From contig CM055103.1 of NCBI GenBank assembly GCA_029204225.1, forward strand, positions 39,820,033-39,884,032: DNA of 64,000 nt. The letters run 5' to 3'. This document shows, piece after piece, positions 46,051 to 56,759 of the stretch (positions within the stretch are counted from its first letter, which is position 1; each line of letters begins with the position of its first letter). The notes beneath the pieces were generated by a model. That model was not told where the DNA came from. It saw only the letters and a program-made list of their open reading frames with translations, and searched no databases. The stretch is from Diphasiastrum complanatum (taxonomy: Eukaryota > Streptophyta > Lycopodiopsida > Lycopodiales > Lycopodiaceae). The translations under genes and the position numbers were made by a program.

Positions 46051-47196
46051 TGTTGGCTGATTCTGATGAATCCCCATGATACTTGGCCAGAGCTACCCAA
46101 GAGCACCTCTCACCTTAGATCGAGGAGTTCTCTGAGAGGATGAGACGAACGAAGACTGAGAGCCGAGGAATGCTAGTTAGGAATGACAAGCAAGAATTGT
46201 GTAAGCCTCATGGTGTATCTCGAAAGATGGAATGACCACGTAGAAACTAGTATTTCTAGACAAAGTAATAAATGCAAGTAGGCCCCTCTTAGAAAAGTAG
46301 AGGGAACCACCTTTTGATGGTGACATCTAGTGGAGAGCATAATTTCACTTGTAGTTTTTGTAATGTGGAAATGCCACTAGGATGCCGCCTAAGAAGCTCT
46401 CTTGCTTATTTAAGAGACTCCGTCTTTGTAGAAGGAAAGCTTTTTGTAAATGTATCTACTCCATGCTTAAATGAGATCATCTTCCATGAGTTTTGATGCA
46501 TTCTTCAGCTCCTTGTTCATTCTTGTTTCTTGAGTGATGCATTAATGATCTCGCCCTTCCATTGCCTTTGTGTGTGGTTGTGGATCTTAGTGGTGGATTA
46601 GTTTTCTTGCTTTCATAGATTAAATGTAGATTTCAGCATTCAGGTAAACTAAATAGGCTGGATTTGTCGTGTAGATCTTGCATATTCTTGACATTCCAGT
46701 TCTTGATGTTCTTGGGTAGTCCAAGAATCAAGAAATGAGTGTTTCTTGATCCTTGGACTTTCAAAAGCTATCTAGATTAGTTTTTGTTTCTAGTTGTGGA
46801 TTAGATTTTCTGTTTTGGTGGATTAATTTAGGATTCAAGCCTCTAAGAGATTTGTAACTAATAATGTGACATAGGTCTTGCATATCCATTTACGTTTTGG
46901 TTTTTTGATTTCTTGGAAAATTCAAGAATAAAAAAGACGAAGCTTCTTGATTCTTGAATGCTTGTAGGAGTTAGGTTTCTTGGTTTTTTATGAGGAATGT
47001 GGCATGCTAGGCTAGTTTTCTGATCTTGCAAGTAGTTTAGTTTCCATTTTGCAATGATCCGTTCTAGCATTTTGTTTTTAAGTGCCATAGTTACAAGTGA
47101 TTTCAAGAATTCAAGAGTGTTCGAAATTTGAGTATCCGTGACAGGTGGAACCATACTACAACCCCGAGAATCTTTCTGCCTGATCTGGGCATTGTA
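46051..47196 (+). repeat. Right LTR of the 40.2-47.2 kb element
   Basis: Direct repeat of the left LTR. Its right end abuts the interrupted integrase sequence of another element on the minus strand at 47197. Confidence 0.82.
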
Positions 47197-48105
47197 GTTT
47201 TTGTGGTAGAACGAGCATCAACATTGCGCACAACAGCTCTAGCTTCAGCCCATTTGGTACAATAGTCCATAGCCACTACGATATATCTTGATTGAGTGCG
47301 TCTAGCAGTGGGATAATCGGTCTAACATAATCAATTCCCCATTTCTGGAAAGCTTGATCAGTTGTGACAGGGTGTAAAGGCATGTAGTCGATCTTTTGAA
47401 ATCGTTTTGTTCTTTGACAAACATCACAAACCTTTGTGTAGGTGTGCATATTCTTAAAAAGGGTTGGCCACCAAAATCCTGCCAAGAGAATTCTTTTGGC
47501 AGTCATTTCGGAAAAAAAATTACCTGCTCCAACACCTTCATGAGTTAGGGATATAACATAGGGTATTTCACCTTCAGTAAGACAACGTCAGATATTCCAT
47601 CTAATTTTTGCTTGTAAAGTTGGCCTACAATTAACGTATAAGGTTTGGTTTTGAGGACTAACGCATGTTGCTTGGGTTTAGATAAGGATGGGTCCATCTG
47701 CCCTGAAGTTAAATATTCTGTGATATCCTTGGCCCAAATAAATGTAGAGTCAATTTGAGATAAAATGCCATCAGGTGAATCATCGTTGACGTCTTGATCT
47801 GGAGTTGGTAGGTTAGGGATTCGGGATAGATGATCTATTAAAAAAATGTTGGACCCCCTTTCGAACCACGATCCTAAACTCAAATTCTCGCAGTTGAATA
47901 GGATCCGTCGAGTAATACGACCGGTTGTGCAAGTCTTGCTGATAAGATATAGGAGTGCTTGATGATCAGTGAAGAAAACAAAAACTTTTTCCAAGAGGTA
48001 ATGATGAAACTTTTGAACCGCATACACCATTGCCAAAGCTTCACGCTCAATAGTGGTATAATTGACTTCAGCAGGTATCAATTGTCTACTGAGAAATCCA
48101 CATGT
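47197..48105 (-). pseudogene. Ty3/gypsy RNase H and integrase fragment
   Basis: Reading on the minus strand from 48105: CGFLSRQLIPAEVNYTTIER, EALAMVYAVQKFHHYLL, FFTDHQALLYLI and DHLSRI cover RNase H. A linker follows. After a frame break near 47520 come the integrase zinc region (MTAKRILLAGFWWPTLFKN then CDVCQRTKR), the first catalytic block (WGIDYVRP) and YIVVAMDYCTKWAEARAV. The sequence is cut at 47197, exactly where the neighbouring LTR ends, so the two elements are juxtaposed. The HEG part of the zinc region and later integrase core are missing or frameshifted. Confidence 0.88.
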
Positions 48106-48552
48106 AACTTTGAATATATGTAGTTGCTAGATGCACCAAAAATACACGCAGACACAGATAGATAATTTTGTAAGCAAAATCCACAGAGATCCAAGAAGTC
48201 CGCTAGTTAAACAAAGAGGATCAATAGACGATGTTGTAGCTGTTATGCACATATCATTTTAAATTGTCTGGACTCGATTGAATTATTGTCTACTTATTAT
48301 TCATGTATCTCATTCGCTTTTTTATCTATTCCGCACATAGGTTCATTTTATTGAATGCTAAATTAACTTAAACGTAGGTCAACAGTGTCTGCCTACATTC
48401 TGGAGGATTGTAGCAATGATATAACAAACAGTAACCAACAATCATATCTGAACTCCATCCGAATTTATTCGCATTTTGTTTCGCTTCGATTCGCTTCAAT
48501 AGTACCATAGCTCGATTCTCATCGGTAGGAGTCAAATTCTGATCCTCATCAG

Positions 48553-48564
48553 TGGTATCAGAGC
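48553..48564 (+). other. tRNA-Met type PBS-like site
   Basis: TGGTATCAGAGC followed by CTCGATTCTCATCAGTAGGA. A diverged relative of the same 24-bp context occurs 52 bp upstream (GCTCGATTCTCATCGG). It may be the leader of an older LTR element cut by the LTR that begins at 48593. Confidence 0.5.
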
Positions 48565-48592
48565 TCGATTCTCATCAGTAGGAGTCGGAGTT

Positions 48593-49321
48593 TGTTGGTG
48601 GGTTTGCGGATCCCTAGGAAACCCTAACCCTAGTTAATAAGTGAGAGAGATTTGGCAGCCTGCGTGTGTAAGTCCAACCCAATGATCACATAGTTATTTG
48701 ATTAATTAGAATGTTAATAAAAGGACTTTAGGCCTTTTTGCGGGACTTTTAATGTCGTAGGGCCTAAATGTCAAGTTAGTGAATAAATTTGGGTTTCTCT
48801 CCAATTTTGATGGTTCCCACACTTTTTTAAATTTGAATAAAAAAAGAGGCAAGACTGGACCAATAGGATTTAGAGGCCAGGGTCCTCCTCTCTACTATAA
48901 AAAGAGACCAACTCGAGTTGTTCCTCATGTTCATTTCCTCATTTCAATAAAGCAGATTGGTTCTCTTTAGAAATGGATTGATGAATGTCCTTGCTCTTCA
49001 TTTCTTTTTCTCCATTTCTCATGCTTTCTTTGGATTTTGCTAATTGTTGGATTTGATCATTATTGGGATTGTTATTTCTTATGCTTTTGTGAGAGAAAAA
49101 GGGAGAGAGAGAAGAGTAAGTTTCTATCATTGTTGTGGATTTAGAGTTAATGGAAGTACGGTTAATGGATGTTAGTGTTAGATCCTCCATTCATGTTGAA
49201 ATCTGAACTATACTATCGCTCTCATGGGAATGAACCTACGCGTGACAACTAGCTCCGTCTCTTTGATGCTAGATTGACTAGATCTTGGATTCAGGTTAGG
49301 CAAGGAAAGAAACCCACTACA
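48593..49321 (+). repeat. 5' LTR of the tRNA-Asp-primed element
   Basis: 729 bp with terminal TG and CA. Its internal promoter signals (CCAAT, then TATAAAAAG at 48896-48904) and a polyadenylation hexamer support LTR identity even though no second LTR is in view. Confidence 0.65.
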
Positions 49322-49325
49322 ATTT

Positions 49326-49344
49326 TGGCGTCGTTGCCGGGGAG
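49326..49344 (+). other. Primer binding site, tRNA-Asp type
   Basis: TGGCGTCGTTGCCGGGGAG differs from the canonical TGGCGCCGTTGCCGGGGA by one C-to-T change. It lies four bases after the LTR end. Confidence 0.8.
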
Positions 49345-49659
49345 CTATGCCAATTTTTTAGTTTGCAGCATGTTTGGCTGATGGTTAGCTTGCATTAGGC
49401 ATCTTCTCGTGGCATGAATAGTGTTAAAACTGCATTGTAGGGATAGTTCGGGATTGATTTTGCTAAATTTTGAGTAGATTAGCTTGTTTGAAATCTAATC
49501 TGATTATCAAACAGGGAAAGCTATTCAGATCACTAATCTTAAGATCCATTTGGATCTGCGATATCAGAGAAAATAACAAAAATCGGTCAAATCTGTCAAA
49601 TTTGATCAAAAAGAGGCAAAAAGCGCCATCAGAGCCCAGAACTTTTAACTCTCTTTCAG

Positions 49660-50290
49660 GAAACCTTCGCCGAGTTGCGAACACCTTCGGTCTTGTTTAC
49701 AAAACCTTCAGTTTGAAGGGCAAAGATTAATTCCCAGCAAATTTCCAGAAACATCAGAAAAACCACCAACAAATACCAAAAATTATCAAAATCGTAAAAA
49801 ATACAGAAAAAGAACCTTTGCCCAATTCATTATGCTTAGATGTGATTCAGATCTATCTACTGCCAGGTCGACGAAGAATAATACCAAAAATAGAAAGATT
49901 TTCAGAGGATTAGTTGTCATATTATCATATTTTTGCCAAAAAAAAAATCACTTTTTTGCAAAATTACCAGTATTACTCTTGATCCTTCGCCAGAACCTTC
50001 GTCGAGTTTCCTGAACATTCTATTTATGTAAAAATACTATTTTTGAGTTTGGCGAAGATTTTTCTTGATAAGATCACAAAAAATCTTGATTTTTACCCTT
50101 GCCAGATCACAAAAACTGCCTTCGTCCAGTTGTCCATAGTTTTATCTGTGTCAGATCTTCCATCTGAGAAATCGGCAAAGGTTATTTCTCAAGAAATTGC
50201 CAGAAAAGTGTTTAGAGAGTTTTTATCCCAAAATAGCACTGTTGAACCTTCGCCAAGCCAACCTTCGCCTAGATAACCTTCGCCAGTCCT
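49660..50290 (+). repeat. CCTTCGCC-motif repeats in the element leader
   Basis: The word AACCTTCGCC and close variants (CCTTCGTC, CCTTCGGT, CCTTTGCC) recur about ten times between the PBS and gag. Three are nearly adjacent at 50244-50286. Confidence 0.7.
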
Positions 50291-50528
50291 ATTTTTAGTT
50301 TCTGATTTTCCAGATCAAGTCTCTGTCAAAATTTGTATCAGATCTGATATATTCTGAAGTGGACTCTTGAGAGATTTATCATTTTTGAGAAGTATTGATT
50401 GATCAAATTTTGGGTAGTTTTTCATCATATAGAATCACATTCCTGAAAAGTGGAATAGAGCTAGCAGATCTAATCTGAGATAGTTTTTGGAAAAATCTAT
50501 ATCCAATCACATTATCAATATGATCTAA

Positions 50529-52282
50529 ATGGTTGCCCTTGGAGCTGCTCCATAGGAGGTCAATCCAATTATTGTTAGAAGAGCACCCTGATTGGATCTA
50601 CCCAAATATAATGGATTAACAGTTCCAGTTCGATTTCTTCTAGTCTAGACTGAATCCTGTGAGGTCTATGGTGAGATTTATCCTCAAGATAAACTTAAGC
50701 TGTTTCCTATGGCCTTAACAGGCGCAACGCAAGATTGGTACTATAACCAAGATGAAACTGAGCATACAGATTGGGAGGTTGTTAAACGAGCCCTTGTCAC
50801 ACGATTCAAACCGTGGAAGTTTATGGAAGACCCTTTCCTACTTTTAAGTAAAATTAAAGCGGGAAATGGTTCGAGATTATATCGAAAGGGTGAAACGTCT
50901 TAGATCTGAATGTGAGCCTGATCTGAGTAATGAAAATGCCATGATTATGTGGTTTTTATTAGGTCTACCTAAATGGATCAGACGTGAACTGAAACGCCAT
51001 AATGAGTACACACTTTTGCAAAATGCGATGGACGATGCAATTCGGGAGGAGGATGAAGATTCAGATGATGAGCCGAATGTCAATATGTTGCCTTATACAA
51101 CAGGACAGACTACTACGACATCCACCACTATTGCATCAACGAATGCCAATGCTACTGCAGAAATGATGCTCAATGAGTTCGAGAAACTTGGGAAGACCCA
51201 GCAGAAACAGATGGAAAAGTTGCCGTTGCAAAGCATTAGAAAATTTTCACAGAGAAGTGAACAAGGAACCTGAGAAGTTTTCAAAGACTTTTCCTACCAG
51301 GGAAAATGTCTGGTATTTTATTTGTACAAGAAATCACACAGTGAATGAGTGTCTTCAATTGAAAAAATGAATGGAAATCAATGTTTGTCATCTGTGTAAT
51401 TCACCTGACCATGAGACTGCCTTTTGCAACTTCAACCCTCGGATGATTCATCAACGGTATGCCCAGATGGGATATCGAGATCCACAGTATGGAGGCAATC
51501 CAGCAGCAAGACTACGACAATCTACTCTTGGATACCCGGAGCGTTTAGCCTTGCTTGCCCCACCAAAGCACTTCGCTCCTCCTGCCAATTTGATGGAACC
51601 AGAACCTTACACAAGTGATAAGCAATGGAGCTATGGTAATGATCAGGAAGGTGGATTTTCAGAACAGTATGCCATTTATGCTACCGCTCAGAGCACCACT
51701 TGGATGTTTTGCATGTGGAGAAAATCACTGAGTTGCAGAATGTCCAAATAAAGGAAAATTTGTACCATTCTGTCGTGACTGTGGATATGGGCATTGCTAT
51801 AAAGATTGTCCAGCAAACCCGAAGCCATCACCAGTTACAGCACTTGTAAATTTGATAACAATCAAGCAAGGATCGGTAGCTCATAATAAACCAAGTGCAC
51901 CCTTGATGGTGATCACCATAGCACAAAACAAAAAGAACCAGTAGTAGATTCAATACCTGCTGATTCTATACCATTGAACGATACACCAACAACATCGGAA
52001 GTTTATCCAAATCTTAATGTAGAAAAACAAAGATATCAGGATATGAGACAGTGGATTAAGTATCTACAAGAAGAAGAGGAACTTGAAGCTACTAAAGTAA
52101 CAGCTGAAGTTCGGTCTTCACCATTGCAACCTCCAAAAAATTTACGTACGGATATGAATGATCAATTACATCATCACGAAGAACCCTTCAAGATGACGGA
52201 ACCGGAAGCACCGCATACAGAATTACTCATGAATATTTTGTCTAGCAAGATCAATATTTCACTGGGAGAGCTCCTAAAATAG
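50529..52282 (+). pseudogene. Ty3-type gag, broken by stops and frameshifts
   Basis: The likely start is MVALGAAP at 50529. Three stops precede LKLFPMALTGATQDWYYNQD (about 50697), and the frame then runs through WEVVKRALVTRFKPW. A frameshift near 50866 leads to VRDYIERVKRLRSECEPDL, LLGLPKWIRRELKRHNEYTL and AIREEDEDSDDEP. Three cysteine clusters follow (CHLCNSPDHETAFC, a partial CGENH-like one, and CRDCGYGHCYKDC near 51770). The last part (INISLGELLK) resembles the gag-protease linker of Ty3 elements. It encodes the particle protein and is now inactive. Confidence 0.82.
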
Positions 52283-55050
52283 TTGCCAAAAGACACAGCA
52301 AATGTATTTCTCAAAACCAAAATACACTGTACATATAGTTTCTTCTTTGGAAACCCATGCATGGCCTAGGTTGCCGTTGACGAGACGTGTGTCTTATCAG
52401 CTTGCCTCATGTCGAGGCCAATTGGTCCTAATGATTAGACCCATAGTACAATAGCACAATAGTTCTAATTTTATTCTAATTAATTCTAATATGATGGTAT
52501 CCAATTTTGAGATCAATTTTAGTGGAGTATTTAGTTCCATCTAAATGATCAACCAGATCATCCATCATGGACAAATCTGCAGGTCTGGATAAAAGTTGGA
52601 TGAAGATTGAAAAGTCGATTAGCCGATTAGTAGGAGAATAATCCAACAATAGTCGCCCTAGATATAATTGTTAACATGACACTTAACCTTTCCATCAAAC
52701 TATCTCTAAATTGAATCTTACAATCTCTTTCCAATTCACAAACTACATGATGTTCAGGGTTTTTGACACCCATCGGTCTCCTTAGCATAATGAATATATC
52801 CCTGTTATAGAGAGATTAGCCACCGTCTTTTCACATAGAAAAATGCAACCTTGATTGCTCTTGTAGAGTTTCATAGTTATTGCATTCATCCCCATATCTT
52901 ATCTCATGATTTGTATCCACAAATTTTCTTTGAGAACATTTCAAACTCCTACAAACTCAGCCTCGGTGGATGACAAGACCATGGGATTTCTACTTCACAT
53001 GTCCAATGTTTCATCGTAATTGAATCCCTCGACATGGGAGCATGTCCTGGCTACCCATGGCTCCATTCAATTTGATATTTGATTTTGAAAATCCACTGGC
53101 TTCCAATAGCTTTTCTAGAGGGAGATTTGTCATTCCCATGCATTGTTCCTTTAAATTGGTTCTATTTTCTCTTTCATGGCAGCGCTCCACAAATTTCATT
53201 TGGAATGTTTTCTCTTTTTGTATGATTTAGGTTTCATAACTCCTTGCTCTACCATAAAAAGCATATTATCACAACTTTTAAAATCAACAATATATCGATA
53301 GCAAGCCCCTGTAGAAGGTATACTTTTAGAGCTTGTCATGTAAAGATGCTCACAAGAGTGTCCTACAAATAAGTATCAATTGTAGTCCATGGGTAATGGG
53401 CAACATTGGGCATTAAGAAATTATTTGAGACATCGTCAATGTGTATGAAACTTTTATGCCATTTTTATATGTTATGAACATGTTTGCCAAATTTTCTACA
53501 AATAGGTCAATATAAAACTCGACATTGTATGAACAATGTCGTCACACCTTGATCACATGTATGATTGCATATAGGTCTTAGCATGCCCCCCCACAACTAT
53601 GCCATTTTCATTTGTCAAAGCATGAAGTATTCCCTTGGCTTGAGAGTGTACACATGATGAAAATCAATAGTGGACTACTTAGTTGCATGCAAACACTTGC
53701 CTGCACTACATGACATTCTATTAACCTAATAGTCTCAAAATCTCACCTTTTTTACAAACTACATAAGGTATTTTTGAACATTCTCTTAACCTAACATTTT
53801 GTGTCTTTCCTGTTTAGCATTTAGACTGTGTACCAATACTCCAAGGTATAGTGGTAACTTAAACGTTTTAAGTACACTTGACTTGATAATGCTATAAGAA
53901 TATTATGAAGTGAGCCAATGTCGGAAAGGACAATAACCTCTTAACTTGCCAATTGTTCACACATTCTGTTTGACTTTGTATCATGCAACTACTCCAATGT
54001 TAGCCTTTATTCAAAGATAGCAAGTCGATACCTAAGGAACAAGCTTGTGCACCGAGATGACCATATCATGTTGATTATCCACAAGATTGCACTTGTGGAG
54101 CTTTGTCCTTTGAACAAGTGATTTTCTAAAAAAAGGTAGCGCAAATATTCATTCTTGGTATTTTCTTTCTACTATAGGCTAAGTTCTACTCTATCGTATG
54201 CATGACTAGCTCTTACAGATGATTTGCACTTGATTCTTTTTCTTGTTAAAAGTCATACATTTTGACAATGTTAGGATTTGGGCCTGAAAATGTTCCTTTA
54301 AGGAGCTCCCACTATTCATTGTGTCTCAAATTAATTATGGTGAAATTATTAGGACTTTGTAAATGATCGATCAAATAATCCATTTTTAGTAAAGGATAAT
54401 CATTATTATTAGTGACTTTGATCAAAATCCATGCATAGGCATTGAGCAATCACTTTTTATTCACCAAAATTTTTGGTGCCACCCAATCGATTATACTAGA
54501 TTGAATATGTGATTCTTGGAGATATTTTTGAGCTTGCCTCATAAATTCATTTTTGGGCTCTTTTTGAGTCAACTTGTATGGAAATATAAATAAAATTTGG
54601 CCATTAGGCTAAAGTTCAATCCTCTGCTCTACACTCCTTAGTAGTCAATTTCCAAGCAATCTAGCTCACCTAGAATTGATGTAACTTGATTGGTGGTAAT
54701 TGTGCCTTTCAAGCTTGAGAATCAATCTTGGACAATTGAGGATCCTTGGCTACAACAAATTTAGCAAAATGCTCGTCTCACAACTAGATTGTCTCTCTTT
54801 TGTCCGTTGTCCAGTCCATGATTCTTTTGGAATTAATTTTCAAAATTGAATCCTCTTTCAAGACATATTACCTTTAACCTTCTGGCCATTGACTCTAATA
54901 GTACATACTACTAGAAGTGGATAGATTAGATTCTATCTTGACTATGGATTGTTCCCAAAGCTAAGATTAGTCTAATTATGTCCAAACAAACATACACTCA
55001 CTTAGTTAATAATTTTGTACTTGCCCTCCCACGGTGTACGGCCTCCCCCC
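52283..55050. other. Decayed region with copia reverse transcriptase/RNase H shards
   Basis: On the minus strand about 53150-53080 reads SPSRKAIGSQWIFKIK, a Ty1/copia RT N-terminal block. About 52985-52945 reads PMVLSSTEAEFVGV, the copia RNase H block. Normally about 2 kb separates these, so the copy has a large internal deletion. No intact frame exists in the rest (53.2-55.0 kb), which is AT-rich; other coding shards could not be placed. Confidence 0.6.
52945..53150 (-). pseudogene. Ty1/copia RT and RNase H shards
   Basis: Two short blocks, KAIGSQWIFKIK and LSSTEAEF, diagnostic of copia polymerase, lie 100 bp apart in the correct order on the minus strand. Everything between, including the YVDD active site, is deleted. 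Confidence 0.75.
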
Positions 55051-56283
55051 TGTTGTAAAGCTATCTTCATAAGCTTTACTTCTGGCGCCACTGGCGCCAG
55101 AATTGTCCCCGACGCCAACAGCACCCCTGCTGCTCCCGACGCCACTCCCGGCGCCACTGTGACCAGAACCCAGCCGACGCCAAGTTCCTATGGTTGAAAA
55201 TCTTTGATTGGTTCTAGCGAAGTCCAGAGAGCTCAGATCGATGTGCAATCACCTCACACGATCTAGGCATGATTAAAGGAAGCCTGGGGATCAATAAAAT
55301 CTAGAGAGATAAAACGAGTTTCTAGAAAGAGAAAATCCTAGAGAGAGAAAAATGTGCTTTACCAGCCTGCGTAGAGTGCTTGGTATGGGGGGGGGGGGGT
55401 GCCGAATCCCACCAATACTATAGGGGAGTGCGGGTTGCGACTCAGGGCGAGCTCCAACCAAGTCTCAGCCTCCCTTGCTAGAATGTTGTCATGGCTCTCG
55501 CCTTGGCATGCTAGCGCCCCGGAGACTAGGGTCGGTCACACACTTGAAATGTAACCTTCTCAGATTTATCAATAAAGTGGGATTTTTCTCAAACTGACTC
55601 TGATTACCTTCTGGGTTTCAATGTTCGGTAAAAGCGCCAGTTGTAAGGCCGCTTCAAAATTTTTAAGTTGGCACATAGCTGAGGGTCGTATCCCGGGATG
55701 CCAACGGTATGCCGTTGGGACCATTCGGTCCGTGGCGCCAGCCGTATGCTGTCGGGACCATTTGGTCCAGGAACTGGTTGTCTCCATATCTGTCGTGGCT
55801 TGTGGTTCTGAGTGTTCCTTGCATGAACGTGAATGGGTTAAGCTCTTGGGGAACGGGCTCTAACCTGTCGGCTGAGTTGGATGGCTTGCTTGGGTGGAAG
55901 TTACCTGTTTATGGCTGTCCAGTCTGGCGTGGCGCCAGGTTGGCTTCCAACGCTCATGACGAAGCTTTCAATTGGTTAAGTTTGATGTAAGTCAGACCGC
56001 TTGCTTGGAATGGATGTTACTCGTTTGTAACGAAGTTTCGAGCTGGTTAAGTTTGATGTATGTTGGGCGGCTTGCTTGGAGGGAAGTCACCCACATCGGG
56101 ACCCCCGATCTGGCATGGCGCCAGGTTGGATCTCAATGTTGGTTTTCGGAACTTCAAGCTAGTTAAGTCTGATCGTTGTTGGTGAGTTGGCTGCTTGTAT
56201 GTCAAGTGGGTTTGGATGGCAAGAGTTGAAGGTTGGGAAGCTAAGTCGTGGTTCCCGGCTCCCTTTGAGATGCCTGCGCTACA
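55051..56283 (+). repeat. 5' LTR of copy A
   Basis: Starts TGTTGTAAAGCTATCTTC, ends CTGCGCTACA. The first 110 bp are packed with GGCGCC and GACGCC words. Hairpins GGACCATTCGGTCC and GGACCATTTGGTCC lie at 55718-55731 and 55755-55768. Confidence 0.92.
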
Positions 56284-56285
56284 TG

Positions 56286-56298
56286 TGGTATCAGAGCC
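56286..56298 (+). other. Primer binding site of copy A, tRNA-Met type
   Basis: TGGTATCAGAGCC two bases after the LTR end, identical to the site in copy B. Confidence 0.92.
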
Positions 56299-56373
56299 GA
56301 CTGGCCGGTCACCTATGCGGATCTCACGGAAATGGCCACGGTTTGGGGTTCATCAAGACAACTGTTGTGCAAG

Positions 56374-56759
56374 GTGCTGCCCACAGTGTAAGCATGGGTG
56401 CGTCCACGGTCGGGGTGGTCGACAGAATGGGGGACTTGATGAGTCAAAGTGCTGCCCTCAAGGTATAAGCACAGTCAGTTCTCATGGTTCGGGCCTGGCG
56501 CTGTCTGCATGTAGGACGGATGAGGCAAAGTGCTGCCTAGGTAGGTGAAAGCACGGTCTGTACCTTGTGGAGTGTGGGGCGACATATTCGAACTGTACGA
56601 GTTAACCATTGATACAGAGATGTTGCTCGAATTTGGGTGTAAAGCATGGGTGGTTAGCTGCCGATGCGGGATAGCTGTCGATCGTTTAGCTATAAGGGCT
56701 ATCGACCAAAAAGTGGTGGGGCGTGACTGAGGCAATGTGCTGCTTAATGGTGAAAGCAC
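56374..56759 (+). repeat. Four GTGCT...AGCAC stem-loop repeats in the copy A leader
   Basis: Located at 56374-56395, 56449-56472, 56530-56554 and 56737-56759. Each has GTGCTGCC or GTGCTGCT, 10-15 variable bases, then G-TGAAAGCAC or G-TATAAGCAC, so the ends can pair (GTGCT with AGCAC). In the first unit the last base is T, which weakens one pair. Copy B has the same set inverted at 28371-28393, 28576-28602, 28660-28675 and 28729-28750. Confidence 0.75.

Larger units (their letters stand above)
40248..47196 (+). mobile_element. LTR retrotransposon with gag remnants only
   Basis: Direct LTRs at 40248 to about 41415 and 46051 to about 47196 flank 4.6 kb. They share long blocks, for example GAGCACCTCTCACCTTAGA, TTTTGATGGTGACATCTAG and ATCTTTCTGCCTGATCTGGG. 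Gag fragments are readable on the plus strand at 42926-43730: YIERFKRLKSQ, MLIIWFLVGLPSWIRCELKS, DAIWEEDEGSDIDEP, and a zinc knuckle RCFICSETGHFMVDC plus a second Cys set. No pol was recognised. No tRNA-type PBS or target duplication was found, so the outer borders carry a few bases of uncertainty. Its gag is related to that of the element at 48.6-52.3 kb (shared YIER-KRL, LGLP-WIR-EL and EEDE blocks). Confidence 0.8.
48593..52282 (+). mobile_element. Ty3/gypsy element: 5' LTR, tRNA-Asp type PBS, leader and broken gag
   Basis: The 5' LTR is placed at 48593-49321 (TGTTGGTGGGTTTGCGG to CCCACTACA). It contains a CCAAT box at about 48859, a TATA box at 48896 and AATAAA near 48944, in the order expected for U3-R. 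The PBS at 49326-49344 (TGGCGTCGTTGCCGGGGAG) matches, with one mismatch, the tRNA-Asp complementary site used by many plant Tat/Athila-type elements. A 1.2-kb leader follows, then gag at 50529-52282. Pol and a 3' LTR were not found; sequence after 52.3 kb is decayed. Confidence 0.78.
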
